A model generated the notes under the pieces. That model saw nothing but the letters and a program-made list of their open reading frames with translations. It had not been told where the DNA came from and did not search any database. DNA of 64,000 nt from Aselliscus stoliczkanus (lineage: Eukaryota > Chordata > Mammalia > Chiroptera > Hipposideridae), in the NCBI GenBank assembly GCA_033961575.1, contig CM066736.1, forward strand, positions 11,813,501 to 11,877,500. Reading direction: 5' to 3'. Below are positions 1 through 10,320 of this stretch, piece by piece. How positions within the stretch are numbered: the first letter of the stretch is position 1; each line of letters begins with the position of its first letter. The translations under genes were made by a program, and so were the position numbers.

Positions 1-300
1 ATTCATTTTTCATGGCTAAGTAATATTCCATTGTACCCACCCATCAACCGATGGGCGTTTTGGTGGTTTCCCCCTTTTGACTACTGTGAATAGAGCTTCT
101 GTGAACATTTGGGTACAAGTCTTTGAAACCCTCTTTTCAATACTTTGGGGTACACGAGGTCAGGCGACAAGTTTGCAAACTTAATTGTCAGGCCTTGTAT
201 ATCTAGGAGTAGAATTACTGGGGTTGTATAGTCGTTCTAGGCTTAACATTTTGAGGAACCGCCAACCTGCTTTCCACAATGACTGCACCATTTTGCTTTA
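1..300 (-). mobile_element. L1 3'-end fragment, antisense
   Basis: The plus strand reads like the reverse complement of the L1 ORF2/3'UTR junction (TATTCCATTGTA..., CTAGGAGTAGAATTACTGGG, GAGGAACCGCCAACCTG, GACTGCACCATTTTG). It is an old, diverged copy running in from outside the window and interrupted by a 45-bp mariner miniature at 153-197. Bases 318-347 look like the tip of an unrelated hAT-type repeat. Confidence 0.8.
153..197. mobile_element. 45-bp mariner-derived miniature element
   Basis: This is an insertion in the L1 fragment flanked by TA on both sides (151-152 and 198-199). Its two halves form an imperfect inverted repeat around the perfect 14-bp palindrome AAGTTTGCAAACTT. The arms resemble a mariner terminal repeat that is also present at 50008-50033 (TGACAATTAAGTTCGCGAAC). 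It therefore appears to consist of two mariner ends joined almost directly. Confidence 0.65.
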
Positions 301-518
301 TGTGCCAGATTTGACTGGCAAGCCATAGTTTGCCAGTCCTTGATCTAGAGTGAGAACATGAAATCTCAATGCCTATAAACCAGGCAAATGAAATAGACAG
401 GTTAGAAAGTGAAAAGACCATTTAGAGAAATGAAACATGGGCCCTATCAATCTATCCACAGTTGATCCAATTTTTATAGAGACACTGATAAGGAATTTCA
501 TGAACATTAATACAACTA

Positions 519-591
<73 letters not shown>

Positions 592-1272
592 CAAACGCAT
601 GTAGTGCTAGATGGCAGCTAGCATTCTGCCTCATTCATGGAGGGACAATGGGAGTGGTTGGGGGTGCAGTGGAGAGTTGGGGACCATGTACCAATCTATG
701 GGGGTGACCACCACTCAGCTCTAGTCTTCCGTGGCCAAGCTAAGCTGGAATGCGGGTCCAGTGCTGCTGGATTTTTGATTCTTCCAAGAGAAACCAGAAA
801 TTCAGATTTTTATATGAAATGCCCAATTTTTAAATTCAGGGCAAAGCAAAAAAATTAATTCATTTGCATGGGCCACGCAAAACATATTTGCAGTTCATAT
901 GCAAGGTTTCTAATCTCTTGTATTTTCTTCTAGTATTGTTGGTGGCATCTTCTAAAGAAGAGTCAAATGGACTCACTGGGATCTCAGTGAGGGTTGGGCT
1001 CTTGAAGAATCGTGTGTTTTGAGGTTCTCCCAAGTGTCTGCTGATGGACAGATCTGCACACCCTGAGTTTGGGTGAATGCTACTGCGACAAACTTGTTGA
1101 TGTGGGTTTCAAGGACACTCTCTCCAAGCCAGCAAGGCTCCGACATCCAGTTGGGCTCCTTCAGTGCTGCTGGCAAGGACCCTAAACTTCCTATCCCGTC
1201 ACTCAGAGGAGGAGGGTCCATGGGACTAAATTATAGTGGGCTTATTTTATGCCTCAGCTAGATTCCAGAAAT
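301..1272. other. No gene; microsatellite and unique intron sequence
   Basis: Apart from the AT/AC tract at 519-593, I see nothing classifiable here. Short open frames overlap the tract or lack homology. Confidence 0.6.
519..593. repeat. Compound (AT)n(AC)n microsatellite
   Basis: About 26 bases of alternating AT pass directly into alternating AC, with two AAAC interruptions. The whole tract is nearly perfect alternating purine-pyrimidine. Confidence 0.98.
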
Positions 1273-1412
1273 AAGGAAGGAAGGGAAGAAGGGAGGAAAG
1301 GAGGGAGGAAGGGAGGGAGGGACGGAGAGAGGAAGGGAGGAAGGAAGGAAGGAAGGAAGGAAGGAAGGAAGGAAGGAAGGAAGGAAGGAAGGAAGGAAGG
1401 AAGGAAGGAAGA
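1273..1412. repeat. (GGAA)n/(GGGA)n purine tract
   Basis: 140 bases of almost pure purine. The left half is imperfect (GGGA, GGGAAGAA) and the right half is uniform AAGG units. The long open frames over it are artefacts of the repeat. Confidence 0.98.
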
Positions 1413-1489
1413 CAAAGTGAAGAAGGTTTGTACATAAAAAGACAAAAGCCCCTTCTCAAATGTTATAGCAGTGAGTTGGGAACTCTGCA

Positions 1490-1640
1490 AGGAAGTTCGC
1501 CTGCTGCCAAGAACGCAGAGCTGGGAATCAGGCTGGGGTTTAGGGGATGCTCTGCTAGTAACTAGGTGTAGTCGTAAGGCCAGTCACTTCACTTCTCTGT
1601 GCCTCAGTTTCTTGCCCGTTAAATGGAGACCATGGTACGC
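1490..1640 (+). repeat. MIR SINE fragment
   Basis: Contains the MIR core order: a CTAGTAACTAGGTGTA-like segment, then CACTTCTCTGTGCCTCAGTTT, then GTTAAATGGAGA. Old and diverged. Confidence 0.75.
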
Positions 1641-1774
1641 ATCCTTCCCGCTTCTCTGACTTGCCAGTTCAAAGTGTTTTGGGTGATAAGATATAATTCG
1701 GCTTCTCCCAATACTTATTACCTATTCCACACTAGCCCTTTGAGATGCTCCATGAAAAAAAAAAAAAAAAGGCG

Positions 1775-1885
1775 AGGGCCGGTCGAGTGGCGCGGGGGTT
1801 GGGCGCTGGCTTCGGAAGCCAGCGGCCCAGGTTCGGGTCCCACTTATGAAGGGCAGTGACACTGCCCTGAAAAAAAAAAAAAAAA
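1775..1885 (+). mobile_element. Short tRNA-head SINE (bat VES-like, type A)
   Basis: A head of about 95 bases with a pol III B-box-like GGTTCGGGTCC is followed by the conserved end CAGTGACACTGCCCT and a poly(A) tail. An A-rich stretch also precedes it, so the target-site duplication is unclear. It is the same family as the copies at 2396, 29693 and 31903. Confidence 0.9.
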
Positions 1886-2395
1886 GAAATCTCCATTTAA
1901 AAAAAAAAAAGGTGATTCCATGGTCACTAAGCTTTGAAAAGTCACAATGGACATTCAGATTATTACAAGTTTTGAAAAGTCCTGTAGTAAAAGAGACCTC
2001 ATTTAACTTGTTATAACCCAGATTTTCCAAGTTTGTTTGGCCGTGGAATTCTTTTTCCCCCCATAATGCCTATTCACATCCCATATAACTAGTACTCCGG
2101 AGACACATGACGATGGCTCAAGATTACCACTCCTTGTTTCTGGCTGGTCCACTGAGGGCCAATGGAGCTGGCTGGCCCCAAGAGGCCAAGAGCCCCGGGT
2201 GAGACTGCAACCCCTCAAAGCTTCGACACAGCTTCCTATCTGCCCCATTCTGGCTTCAGTCTTCCATCCCAGCCCCTGGCTCCGCTCTCCAGCCATGATC
2301 CTCACTCCAGAAAAGGAGGGAAGGGCCCCCTCTAAGGAAGAGCAGGATGGGAAAAGGCCCCCAGCTCAATCCATTATCAAGAGTGACATCAAGAG

Positions 2396-2508
2396 GGCCG
2401 GCCGAGTGGCACGGTGGTTAAGCGCTGGTTTCGCAAGCCAGCGGCCCCGGTTCGGGTCCCACATATGAGGGCCAGTGACACTGCCCTCAAAAAAAAAAAA
2501 AAAAAAAA
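2396..2508 (+). mobile_element. Short tRNA-head SINE (type A) with intact 16-bp TSD
   Basis: Full head GGCCGGCCGAGTGG to CACTGCCCTC plus a poly(A) tail. It is flanked by perfect 16-bp direct repeats AGAGTGACATCAAGAG (2380-2395 and 2509-2524), as expected for recent L1-mediated insertion. Confidence 0.97.
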
Positions 2509-2776
2509 AGAGTGACATCAAGAGATCAAATTCCTAGTCCGGTGCTCTGGGCAAGTTACTTCTCTCTGTTCTTCTGTTTCCTTGTTGGAAATCAGTAATG
2601 TCACACCCCGCTGTGGTGGACATGGCTGATATAAGATGCTGTGTTGCGATAATGCATGCAAAGCGTTCAAGACAGAACCTAGTGCATGGGAGAGCTGAAC
2701 AGATGAAAGGTGAACAGTAAAAAAAGGTTTAAATAAAGCTGCAAGGCCTGTATCCAAGGAAAACATAGGCAGTCTC

Positions 2777-3156
2777 TGCTATGGACTGAATGTTTGTGCC
2801 CTGCCCCCAAATTCACATGTCGAAATCTTAACCAGTAATGTGATGGTATTAGGAGGCAGGGCCTTTGGGAGGTGACTAGCTCATGAGGGTGCAGCCCTCA
2901 TGAATGAGATTAGTGCCCTTACAAAAAGATCTCAGACAGCTTGCTTCCGCTCTACTCTCTGCCATGAGAGGATACAATGAGACGACAGCCATCTGCAAAC
3001 CAGGAAACCGGCCTCATCAGACACTGGGTCTGCTGGCACCTTGATCTTGGACTTCCCAGCCTCTAAAACTGAAAAATAAAATTCTGTTGTTTAAGCGTGT
3101 CGCCCCCAACTGCCAGTCTGTGCTATTTTTGTTATAGCAACTCAAACAGACTAAGC
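2777..3156 (+). mobile_element. MLT1-type solo LTR (MaLR family)
   Basis: It starts TGCTATGGACTGAATGTTTG and ends TTATAGCAACTCAAACAGACTAAG, with the typical internal order GGGCCTTTGGGAGG, CCTCATGAATGAGATTAGTG and CTTGATCTTGGACTTCCCAG. About 380 bases, full LTR length. It is an ancient non-coding LTR with no adjacent internal proviral sequence. Confidence 0.85.
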
Positions 3157-4540
3157 CTGTCTGCTTGGTGATTCCTGCTGACTTTCACACTGCTTACCTC
3201 CTGCCTGCCCTCCCTCCTTCTGCCAGGGAGCACTTGCTAACTGCTCTCTCTGGCTCACATACTGGGCTAGGCTCTGGGAATATGGAAATGAGGGTGAGAT
3301 GAGGTCTCTTTCCTTAAGAAGCCCACAGTGCCTTCTGGACATGTCCCTTAAAGTGTAGAAAACAAGGAAGAAAATGATGAATGCTATAGAGATTCACACA
3401 AATAAATACAGGAGTGGGGGCAGAGGAAGACAAGGGACCCTGATAGCTTCTCTCTGTCTCTGCTCAGCTTCTCTGTTTGCCTCCCCAGACGTCTGACCGC
3501 CCTGGAACCCACGGCCAGCTCTGTAGGTGATGGCGCCCCATGCAGTCAGGCCTGCCCCTGAGTGGCACTTGCAGGCTGATTAGTGCTGGCTCACTGTGCT
3601 CAGTGCCAGGGAACTCCTCAGGAACAAAGGGCATGTCTGGTTCATCTCAGTCTCCCCTGCGGTGGCCCAGGACCCCTGTCACTCTGAATGGTCCCTACTG
3701 AAGATCTAGTTGCATTAAACTAAGGTAGGGCTAGGCCATTTTGCACACAAAGAAAATCCCTCCCCTTGTAATTAATGGCAAACACAGAGATGCCTCCACT
3801 GTACCAAGAGCTTAGGATGTACAACCCTCATTCGGTATTCCCAGTGACTGTGGGGAAAGAAGCATACATCTCCCCTTTTGCAGATAAGGAAAATGGGCTC
3901 AGAGAGATGCACAGCCGGTCGGCAGCACAGACAGACAGTGGAGCTCAGAGCGAACAGCCTCGGAACGCTCCAAACCCCGGATCTGCACCATCCTCAAGGG
4001 GTTTGTGCTCCTGCCCGGCTGGGAACTCTGGCCTCAGCCCCTCCCTGAGCCCCCAGTTCTCTTTCCCAATGGGAGACTCTCCAAAGGGAAGTTGGGCAAA
4101 GCTCAAAGCTGCCTGGGCTGATGCTCTCCCACCCCGTGGCATCCGCAGACCTCCCCAGAGAGAAATGAGCAGCAGGTTTGATGGGCAGGGGGTGACGGTG
4201 TCAGGCATACGGCAGACAGGAGATTAACCCGGGGGTTCTGCAGCTCTGAGACCGACAGACAGGTATGACAGGAAGGCACAGGGTTTCTGACACCCCTGGC
4301 GCCCTTCTGGAAAGAGCAGGGCAGAGTCTGGGCACAGCTGCTGTCACATATGACACTGGGCTGTCCCTGCGGTCACTGAAGTGTGAGTGATGGCTCCTTA
4401 GGCACAGATGCCCAGCCCACAGGAACCGTTGCCACAAGGGCCAGCTCAACTCTGCAAGGGGGACACCACACTCCGTGCTTTCCAAACTGTTGGGACGGCA
4501 GCAAGGAGTTGGAGTGAAAAAAAATCAGGGCTTGCATCAC
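3157..4540. other. Unique intron sequence with a weak MIR piece
   Basis: Bases 3797-3915 resemble a reversed MIR (CTCCCCTTTTGCAGATAAGG...GAAAATGGGCTCAGAGAG). The rest is GC-rich and unclassified. The 150-codon frame at 3775-4227 overlaps the MIR piece and has no recognisable domain. Confidence 0.5.
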
Positions 4541-4665
4541 TGGTGCACGGCTTACAAACAGGAAACATTATTTAACTTCTCTACGCCTCAGTTTTTGCAT
4601 CTGGACAGTGGAGCAGAAAACAGTACCTACTTCCTGGGCTTTTGAAATGACAAACTGCCTATTAA
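4540..4665 (+). repeat. MIR fragment
   Basis: TTTAACTTCTCTACGCCTCAG followed by TTTTGCATCTGGACAGTGGAG is the MIR 3' half. Confidence 0.6.
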
Positions 4666-4786
4666 GTTGTCAGCGTTTTACTAAAAGCTTGCCTAGACCA
4701 CGCGTTCCTTGAAGACATGGCAGTCTTACGCAGTGCCTCGAGAGGTCTCGGGCTTATCATATCTGCTCAGTTAAGAAAAAACTATC

Positions 4787-5175
4787 TGGGTGGCCAGATG
4801 ACTCAGTTAGTTAGAGCACAGTTGGTTAGCGCAAGGTTGCAGGTTCGATCCCCACATGGGCCAGTAAGCTGCGCCCTCCACAACTAGATTGAAGACAACC
4901 ACTTGAACTGAGCTGCAGCTGAGCTGCCAGTGGGTGGCCAGATGGCTCAGTTGGTTACAGCATGTGCTCTTAACAACAAGGTTGCTGGTTCGATTCCCAC
5001 ATGGGATGGTGGGCTGTGCACCCTCCTGCAACTAGATTGAAAACAGAAACTGGACTTGGAGCTGAGCTGTGCCCTCCACAACTAGATTGAACAGCTAGAT
5101 TGAAACAGCTACTTGACTTGGAGCTGATGGGTCCTGGAAAAACACACTGTTCCCCAATAAAGTTTAAAAAAAAAC
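4787..5175 (+). mobile_element. Dimeric tRNA-head SINE (type B, Rhin/VES-like)
   Basis: Two head units (GGTGGCCAGATGACTCAG and GGTGGCCAGATGGCTCAG), each with a B-box-like GGTTCGATTCC segment, are followed by repeats of CCTCCACAACTAGATTGAA and a terminal GGTCCTGGAAAAACACACTG...CCCAATAAAG tail. Direct repeats AAAAACTATC flank it (4777-4786 and 5176-5185). Confidence 0.92.
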
Positions 5176-5185
5176 AAAAACTATC

Positions 5186-5970
5186 CACCAAATAAGGGAA
5201 AGAGCAAACTAATGAATGAAACCTCAGATCGTTTTATCATTGCCTCCTGATTCAGATTTACAAAGCGTCATTATTACTTTTAAAACAAAGAGATTGCAGC
5301 TGAGAGAATAAAGAACTTTGCTCCAGAATTGCAGATGGAACTTGACTTCAGAACCGGGGGAAAAACATCAGAGCAGCTACCCTGCTCAGCACCAGAAGGA
5401 CAAGGGTCCATGAAAAGTCTTTCACTTTCATGTCTTTTTAAATTGGAAAAAAAAAAAACATGAATGTACAAACAATGAATAAATAATCATGAATCCAGCA
5501 TGGGTTACAGTTCTTTTGATGCCAAAGGAATCACAAAATATAATTTTTAATTTTATTTTTCATGGAGGAAGCAGGGCTTGTGAAGGCAAAAGTGCCTCAG
5601 GCCCACACTGGACAGTACGCACCTCTGTAGAAACAGCATGGAGCTGTGATTTGAGGCTAACTGATGCAGCTAAGCACTGTGAGGCCTGGGCATGGGTGGG
5701 TAGTTATAGCTCAAACTGGGAGTGAACAGGGAGCCCTAGGAGGCCCCCCACAGCCTGGGAGCCTCCTCTCTACTTTCTGGGAACAGGAAGCCATGCTTTC
5801 TCCCAACCTTGTTACCTCCGCATGCCACATCTCTGCATTCCTCCGTACAACCCTGTCGACATGTATCCCTCCCTTTATCTACACCTCTCACCTTGGTCCC
5901 AATCTCAGGCAGACACATCTAGGCTTGGAGGAGGGGCAAGTAATTGTGGAGCCAGGTGGCCTGTTGATTT
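5186..5970. other. Unclassified intron sequence
   Basis: No gene, splice-flanked homology or clear repeat is visible. The overlapping open frames at 5489-6035 are short and compositionally ordinary. Confidence 0.5.
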
Positions 5971-6160
5971 CATGTCCTGGCTCCAGAAGGGGCCATGCCT
6001 GGGTTCAAATCCCGGCTCCACCGCTTTGTAACTGAAAGATCTCGGATAAGTGACTTCATCTGTTTTGGCCTCAAGTTCCACATCTTTAAAATGAGGACAA
6101 GAAGTGATTCCCCGTGATAAATCTAGTACTCACCTGGCACTGAACATAGTTATTAAAATA
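5970..6160 (+). repeat. MIR SINE fragment
   Basis: Reads through the MIR order: GGGTTCAAATCCCGGCTC, then ATAAGTGACTTCATCTG, then TTCCACATCTTTAAAATGAG. Confidence 0.75.
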
Positions 6161-6667
6161 CTCTTGACTATATTCCCTATGCTATACTTCACATCCCTAT
6201 GACTATTTTATAACTACCAATTTGAACTATAATTGAAAAAAAGAATGATCCTAGCCAATTAATGAATTAATTAATTAAAACATAAGAACCTTTCACAGAG
6301 TTGATGCCAGAGTAAACAAGAGAACAATCCATGTACAGTGCCTGGCATATAATAAATGCTCAGTAAGTAATACCTGTTGCCTCCTTCTAAAGAAATCCCA
6401 AGACTATTCTTTCAGGGATCATTTCTATAGTTCGTTAAAGAAATCCCACACTGTAAAGTTCAACTAACCCAGAGGTCTGCTGGCTTGAAGACCAACTCCA
6501 GCCCATCCTCTCTTTGTGTGTGGCCTCAATCTAAGAATGGCCTTTACATTTTAAAATGATTTTAAACACTTTTTAAAATTTAATTTAAAAAAAAAACTTT
6601 TTTAAATGAAAAAAATGTTTTTTGATATTTTATGACATGTGAACATTATACGAAATTCAAATTTCAG

Positions 6668-7055
6668 GGTCCATAAATAAAGTGTCCTTGGCACAGTCAC
6701 ACCTATTCATTTCTGTATTGTCTGTGGCTGCTTTTTTTCCTATAGTGACAGAATTGAGTCGTTGTGGCAGAGACCATATGGCAGCATTTCTCAACTGCAG
6801 CACAGTTGACATTTGGGACTGGATAAATCTTTGTAGTAGGGGCTATTCTGTGCATTATAGGATATTGAGCAGCATCCTTGGTCTCTACTCACTAGATGCC
6901 CATGGCACACGCTCCTCATGTGTGACAACCAAAGATGTCTCCAGACACTGGAAGTGGAAAATCACCCCCAGCTGAAAACTACTGCCATATGGCCCACAGG
7001 ACCTAAAATATTTGCTATCTGGCCCTTTATGGAAAAAAAGTTTGCCAACTCGTGA
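6668..7055 (+). mobile_element. Diverged hAT-like repeat split by MER20
   Basis: The outer element is a common mammalian repeat (AATAAAG...GGCACAGTCACACC...GTCTGTGGCTGCTTTT...GGCAGAGACCATATGGC, resuming CCATATGGCCCACAGGACCT...AGTTTGCCAACTCGTGAG). It is interrupted at 6783-6984. I do not assign it a subfamily name. Confidence 0.7.
6783..6984 (-). mobile_element. MER20 (hAT-Charlie) nested element
   Basis: The reverse complement matches the MER20 layout (AATGTCTCCAGACA-type segment, TAGATGCC, GAACCACTG-like ends). Perfect 9-bp duplications CCATATGGC flank it (6774-6782 and 6985-6993), close to the 8-bp duplication typical of hAT insertion. Confidence 0.8.
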
Positions 7056-7189
7056 GCTAACCCAACTTCCTTGTTGCACCGATGAAGAAAGTCATGGCAG
7101 AGAGAAGACTGTGCCATTCCCAGATATACTCAGCTGGATTGTGGCAGCGCAGGTACTGCTTGAACAGTTTTCTTATTTTTATATTTTTT

Positions 7190-7541
7190 CTCAGCATTCT
7201 TTGTACTATATTACCCAGCCTCCAGAGTAGGAGGATGTTTAGCTTTTATGGAGTATAAATCAAGACCATTTTTATAGGGTAATTTGGCAATATAATTCAA
7301 TAGCTTTATAAATATGCACACTCCATGACACAGAAATTATTCTTCTAAAATTGCCACCTAAGGAAATAATCATGAATGCACACAAAGCTCGGTAGTTATG
7401 TAGATTGTTTTGCAATTGTAGAATTACTCAGAATGCCCCCAGATTAGAAAACAACCCAAATAAAATACAGGCCATATGATGACAAGATACTAGGCAGCCA
7501 TTAAAATTGATCCCAATTAGGAAAAACGTATATTCCAAATT

Positions 7542-7542
<1 letters not shown>
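7190..7542 (+). repeat. L1 3' fragment (old)
   Basis: GGGTAATTTGGCAATAT, AGAAATTATTCTTCTAAAAT and AACAACCCAAATAAAATACAG...GGCAGCCATTAAAA follow the ORF2 end/3'UTR order of mammalian L1. It ends in the GA microsatellite. Confidence 0.65.

Positions 7543-7588
<46 letters not shown>
7543..7588. repeat. (GA)n microsatellite
   Basis: About 45 bases of GA, one-base interrupted at its left end, directly at the 3' side of an L1 fragment. Confidence 0.97.
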
Positions 7589-7592
<4 letters not shown>

Positions 7593-7992
7593 TTTCAAAA
7601 CATTAATAAGAACTCTAAGTAGTGAAATTACTTGTGCAATAGGCCATTATCAATATTGTCTAAAAAATAAGTATTGTTAATTCAGTTTTTAAAAGAGCCT
7701 GAAAATCACCTCTCCTCCCTTCTCTTCTCCTACCTTCAGCACCAGGTGTGAGCTTGGAGTGGCAAAATGAAGCAAACCTGCAGGAAGTACAAACCCTGGG
7801 TAGGGGTGGGGTGGTCTCAAAAGGAAAGTCGAGCAACTTGGACTTAGCTCCGATTTAGGAAAGAAAGCTTAGAAAATCACACAGGGTGTGGAAAGGATTA
7901 GCATATGGCTTCTGTTAAAGTTTCCATACTGGTCAAGTCAAGGCGTGTACCTGAGCTGGACAGAAATTTGTCAATACTTGAAAAGATGTGCG

Positions 7993-8025
<33 letters not shown>

Positions 8026-8285
8026 CTGTGTATTTATCGCATACTACCTGCTATCAACAAGCAAGGTGACAGGTGGTTGGGTCATGGCATAGGTAGGCAC
8101 CAATAAAGCTTATGTTCCCAGGGAAGTGGAGTGGGGAAAGTGAGTGGACACTTGGGGACCTGGGAACCATGATTCATGATTTGGCCAAGGACAGGTCCTT
8201 TGCAGAAATGATGGCTGAACCCAGTGCTCAGATAGCAACTTGGAGTCTCTTCTAATCCTCACTTCCAAAAACCCATGGCCTGATG
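7589..8285. other. Unclassified intron with (CA)n at 7993-8023
   Basis: A 31-base CA microsatellite is the only repeat I can name. The rest is unclassified. Confidence 0.6.
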
Positions 8286-8287
8286 GA

Positions 8288-8700
8288 GGACCACAGATCA
8301 TTCAAAATCATATTTGTATTCAGCCTTCAAAAGGAAGGAGATTCAGATACATGCTATAAACATGGGTAAACCTGGAAGATATCACAATAAGTGAAATAAG
8401 CCGGTCACAGAAAGGACAGGTATTGTATAATTCCACTGATAAGAAGTAGTCAGAGTATTCAAACTCAAAGACAGAGGGAGAATGATGATTGTCAGGGAAT
8501 GGGGGTGAGGGAGGAAATGACGAATTAGTGTTTAATGGGGACAGAGTTTCAGTTTCGGAAGATGAAAAAGTTCTGGAGATGGATGGCGGTGATGGTTGCA
8601 CAATGTGAGTGTACTTAATGCCACAGAACTGTACACTTAAAAATGGTTAAAATGGTACATTTTATGTTATCTATATTTTATCATAAGAAAAAAAATGAAA
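8288..8700 (+). repeat. L1 3'UTR fragment
   Basis: TTCAGCCTTCAAAAGGAAGG, ATGCTATAAACATGGGTAAA, GTGAAATAAGCCGGTCACAG, TTGTCAGGGAATGGGGG and GAACTGTACACTTAAAAATGG are hallmarks of the old mammalian L1 3' end, in sense orientation. Confidence 0.85.
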
Positions 8701-8844
8701 AAAATCACATTGTATTTGATTTGGGGAAGAATGATACAATTCTTTTTGGCAGAAAGTTTCCTTTCTCTGGGATCATTCAGGACAGTATTTAAAATGCCTT
8801 TGTACTTCCTAAAAAAAGCATCTAGTAGCTTGCTAGGAAATAGA

Positions 8845-9190
8845 AAATTGAACCTGTTCTAAGACATACTAATGACAAATTCACAGAAGAAAAATACAAT
8901 GGCCAATATATCTACGAAAAGATGCTTAACCTCACTTATAATTAAATAATTACATATTAAAACATAACCATTTGTCTCTGACCAAGTTGGAAACCCTTGG
9001 TAAAGGCTGATAATACCCAGGTTGACGAAGATACAGGAAGTGACTCACTCTGTCAAGGTGAGACGCTAAATGAACATGACCTTATTGGAAAGCAATTTGT
9101 TAAAATCCATCAACATTCTACATGCATACACCCTTTAACCTAATAATCCTATGTCTAGTAATATATCTCATAGAACTACTAGTTTATCAG
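8845..9190 (+). repeat. L1 ORF2 3' fragment
   Basis: AAAAGATGCTTAACCTCACT, AAACATAACCATTTGTCTC, AAAGCAATTTGTTAAAATCC and CCTTTAACCTAATAATCCTA follow the end of L1 ORF2. Many frame breaks; not coding. Confidence 0.75.
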
Positions 9191-9332
9191 ACGCATTTCA
9201 TTGACTTCCCCAAATTCCCCAAGCCTCATTCCCTCAGTTGCTCGCTCTGCTTCAGCTGTCATCCTGCAGACTGATTTCTGGTTTAGCCACATGGAGGTGG
9301 CATATCCAGAATCTCTGGACGCCCCCACCCCC

Positions 9333-9333
<1 letters not shown>

Positions 9334-9366
<33 letters not shown>
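9334..9366. repeat. (CA)n microsatellite
   Basis: 33 bases of CA. Confidence 0.95.
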
Positions 9367-9371
<5 letters not shown>

Positions 9372-9889
9372 TGTTCTCAGATGAGACACCAAGCCACGAG
9401 GCATGAAATCCAGCCTCTATGAGCAGCTGCCAAATGGGCTGGATGACACAACCGAGCAGAATGGGAGGGTTAATGAATGAACTGTGACCACTGAAGACAG
9501 TGAGAGGCAGTTGGACAGATCCACTGTCTCTCCCTCCCTCATTTCACTGGACTGTTTTTGAGGCACCGTTTCCTGCACAGATTGTCCGAGGACGCCCCTG
9601 CTGAACGCACCCGCTGAATGATGGCTGTGTCTCTTTAAGGCTCACAGTGAACTAGTGGTCAGGTGGTAATGCATCACCTTGCATTGCTTCTTCTTCCCTG
9701 CCTCACTTCCCTCATCCCTCACTCTCAGTGCCCTGGGATTACACCTCCCACATAAAGCACCAGCACTTAACCCTTGCCTCAGGCTCCATGTTCTGAGACA
9801 GGCTAAAGCAACTAGCATTGTGCTCGGAGACCAACATACAAGACATTGTGGAACTAAAACAGTGAAAAGTTCAATAAAATATGAGAGTG
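9367..9889. other. Unclassified intron sequence
   Basis: No recognisable gene or repeat. The open frame at 9679-9894 has no homology I can name. Confidence 0.5.
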
Positions 9890-10320
9890 AATGAATAAAT
9901 GATGGTGCATCCGAAGTATGAAATTTTACATTATTAATGCCATAAACATTACTGATATGAAAGGATGTCCTTAATATATTTTTAACTGAAAATATACCAG
10001 GTATAGAAAAAACACATATGTCATTAAATTTAAAAATAGGGCAGACTAGATGTATAGAAAAATATTCCAGAAGGTTACACTCAGATTGGATGAAATGGAC
10101 ATATTCTAGTGGGGGGAGTTACCCTTTTTTTTTTTTTTTTTGAGGGCAGTGTCACTGGCCCACACATGTGGGACCGAACTGGGGCCGCTGGCTTCCCAAG
10201 CCAGCACTTAACCACAGTGCCACTCAGCCGGCCCCAGGAGTTACCCTTTTCACTTGATATTTTTTTATTGTTTCAATTTATTGCAATAAGCATAAATTGT
10301 TTTGAATTAAAAAACTAAGT
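9890..10320 (+). repeat. L1 3' fragment split by a SINE
   Basis: ATGGTGCATCCGAAGTATG, GATATGAAAGGATGTCCTTA and TATACCAGGTATAGAAAAAAC resemble the L1 ORF2/3'UTR junction. It resumes as TTTATTGTTTCAATTTATTG after a type A SINE at 10129-10236. Confidence 0.55.
10129..10236 (-). mobile_element. Short tRNA-head SINE (type A), antisense
   Basis: Poly(T), then GAGGGCAGTGTCACTGGCCC, B-box complement, ending CACTCAGCCGGCCCC. Direct repeats GGAGTTACCCTTTT flank it (10115-10128 and 10237-10250). Confidence 0.96.

Noticed and set aside
3775..4227. 150-codon plus-strand frame
   Set aside because: Begins in a MIR piece and has random-looking composition.
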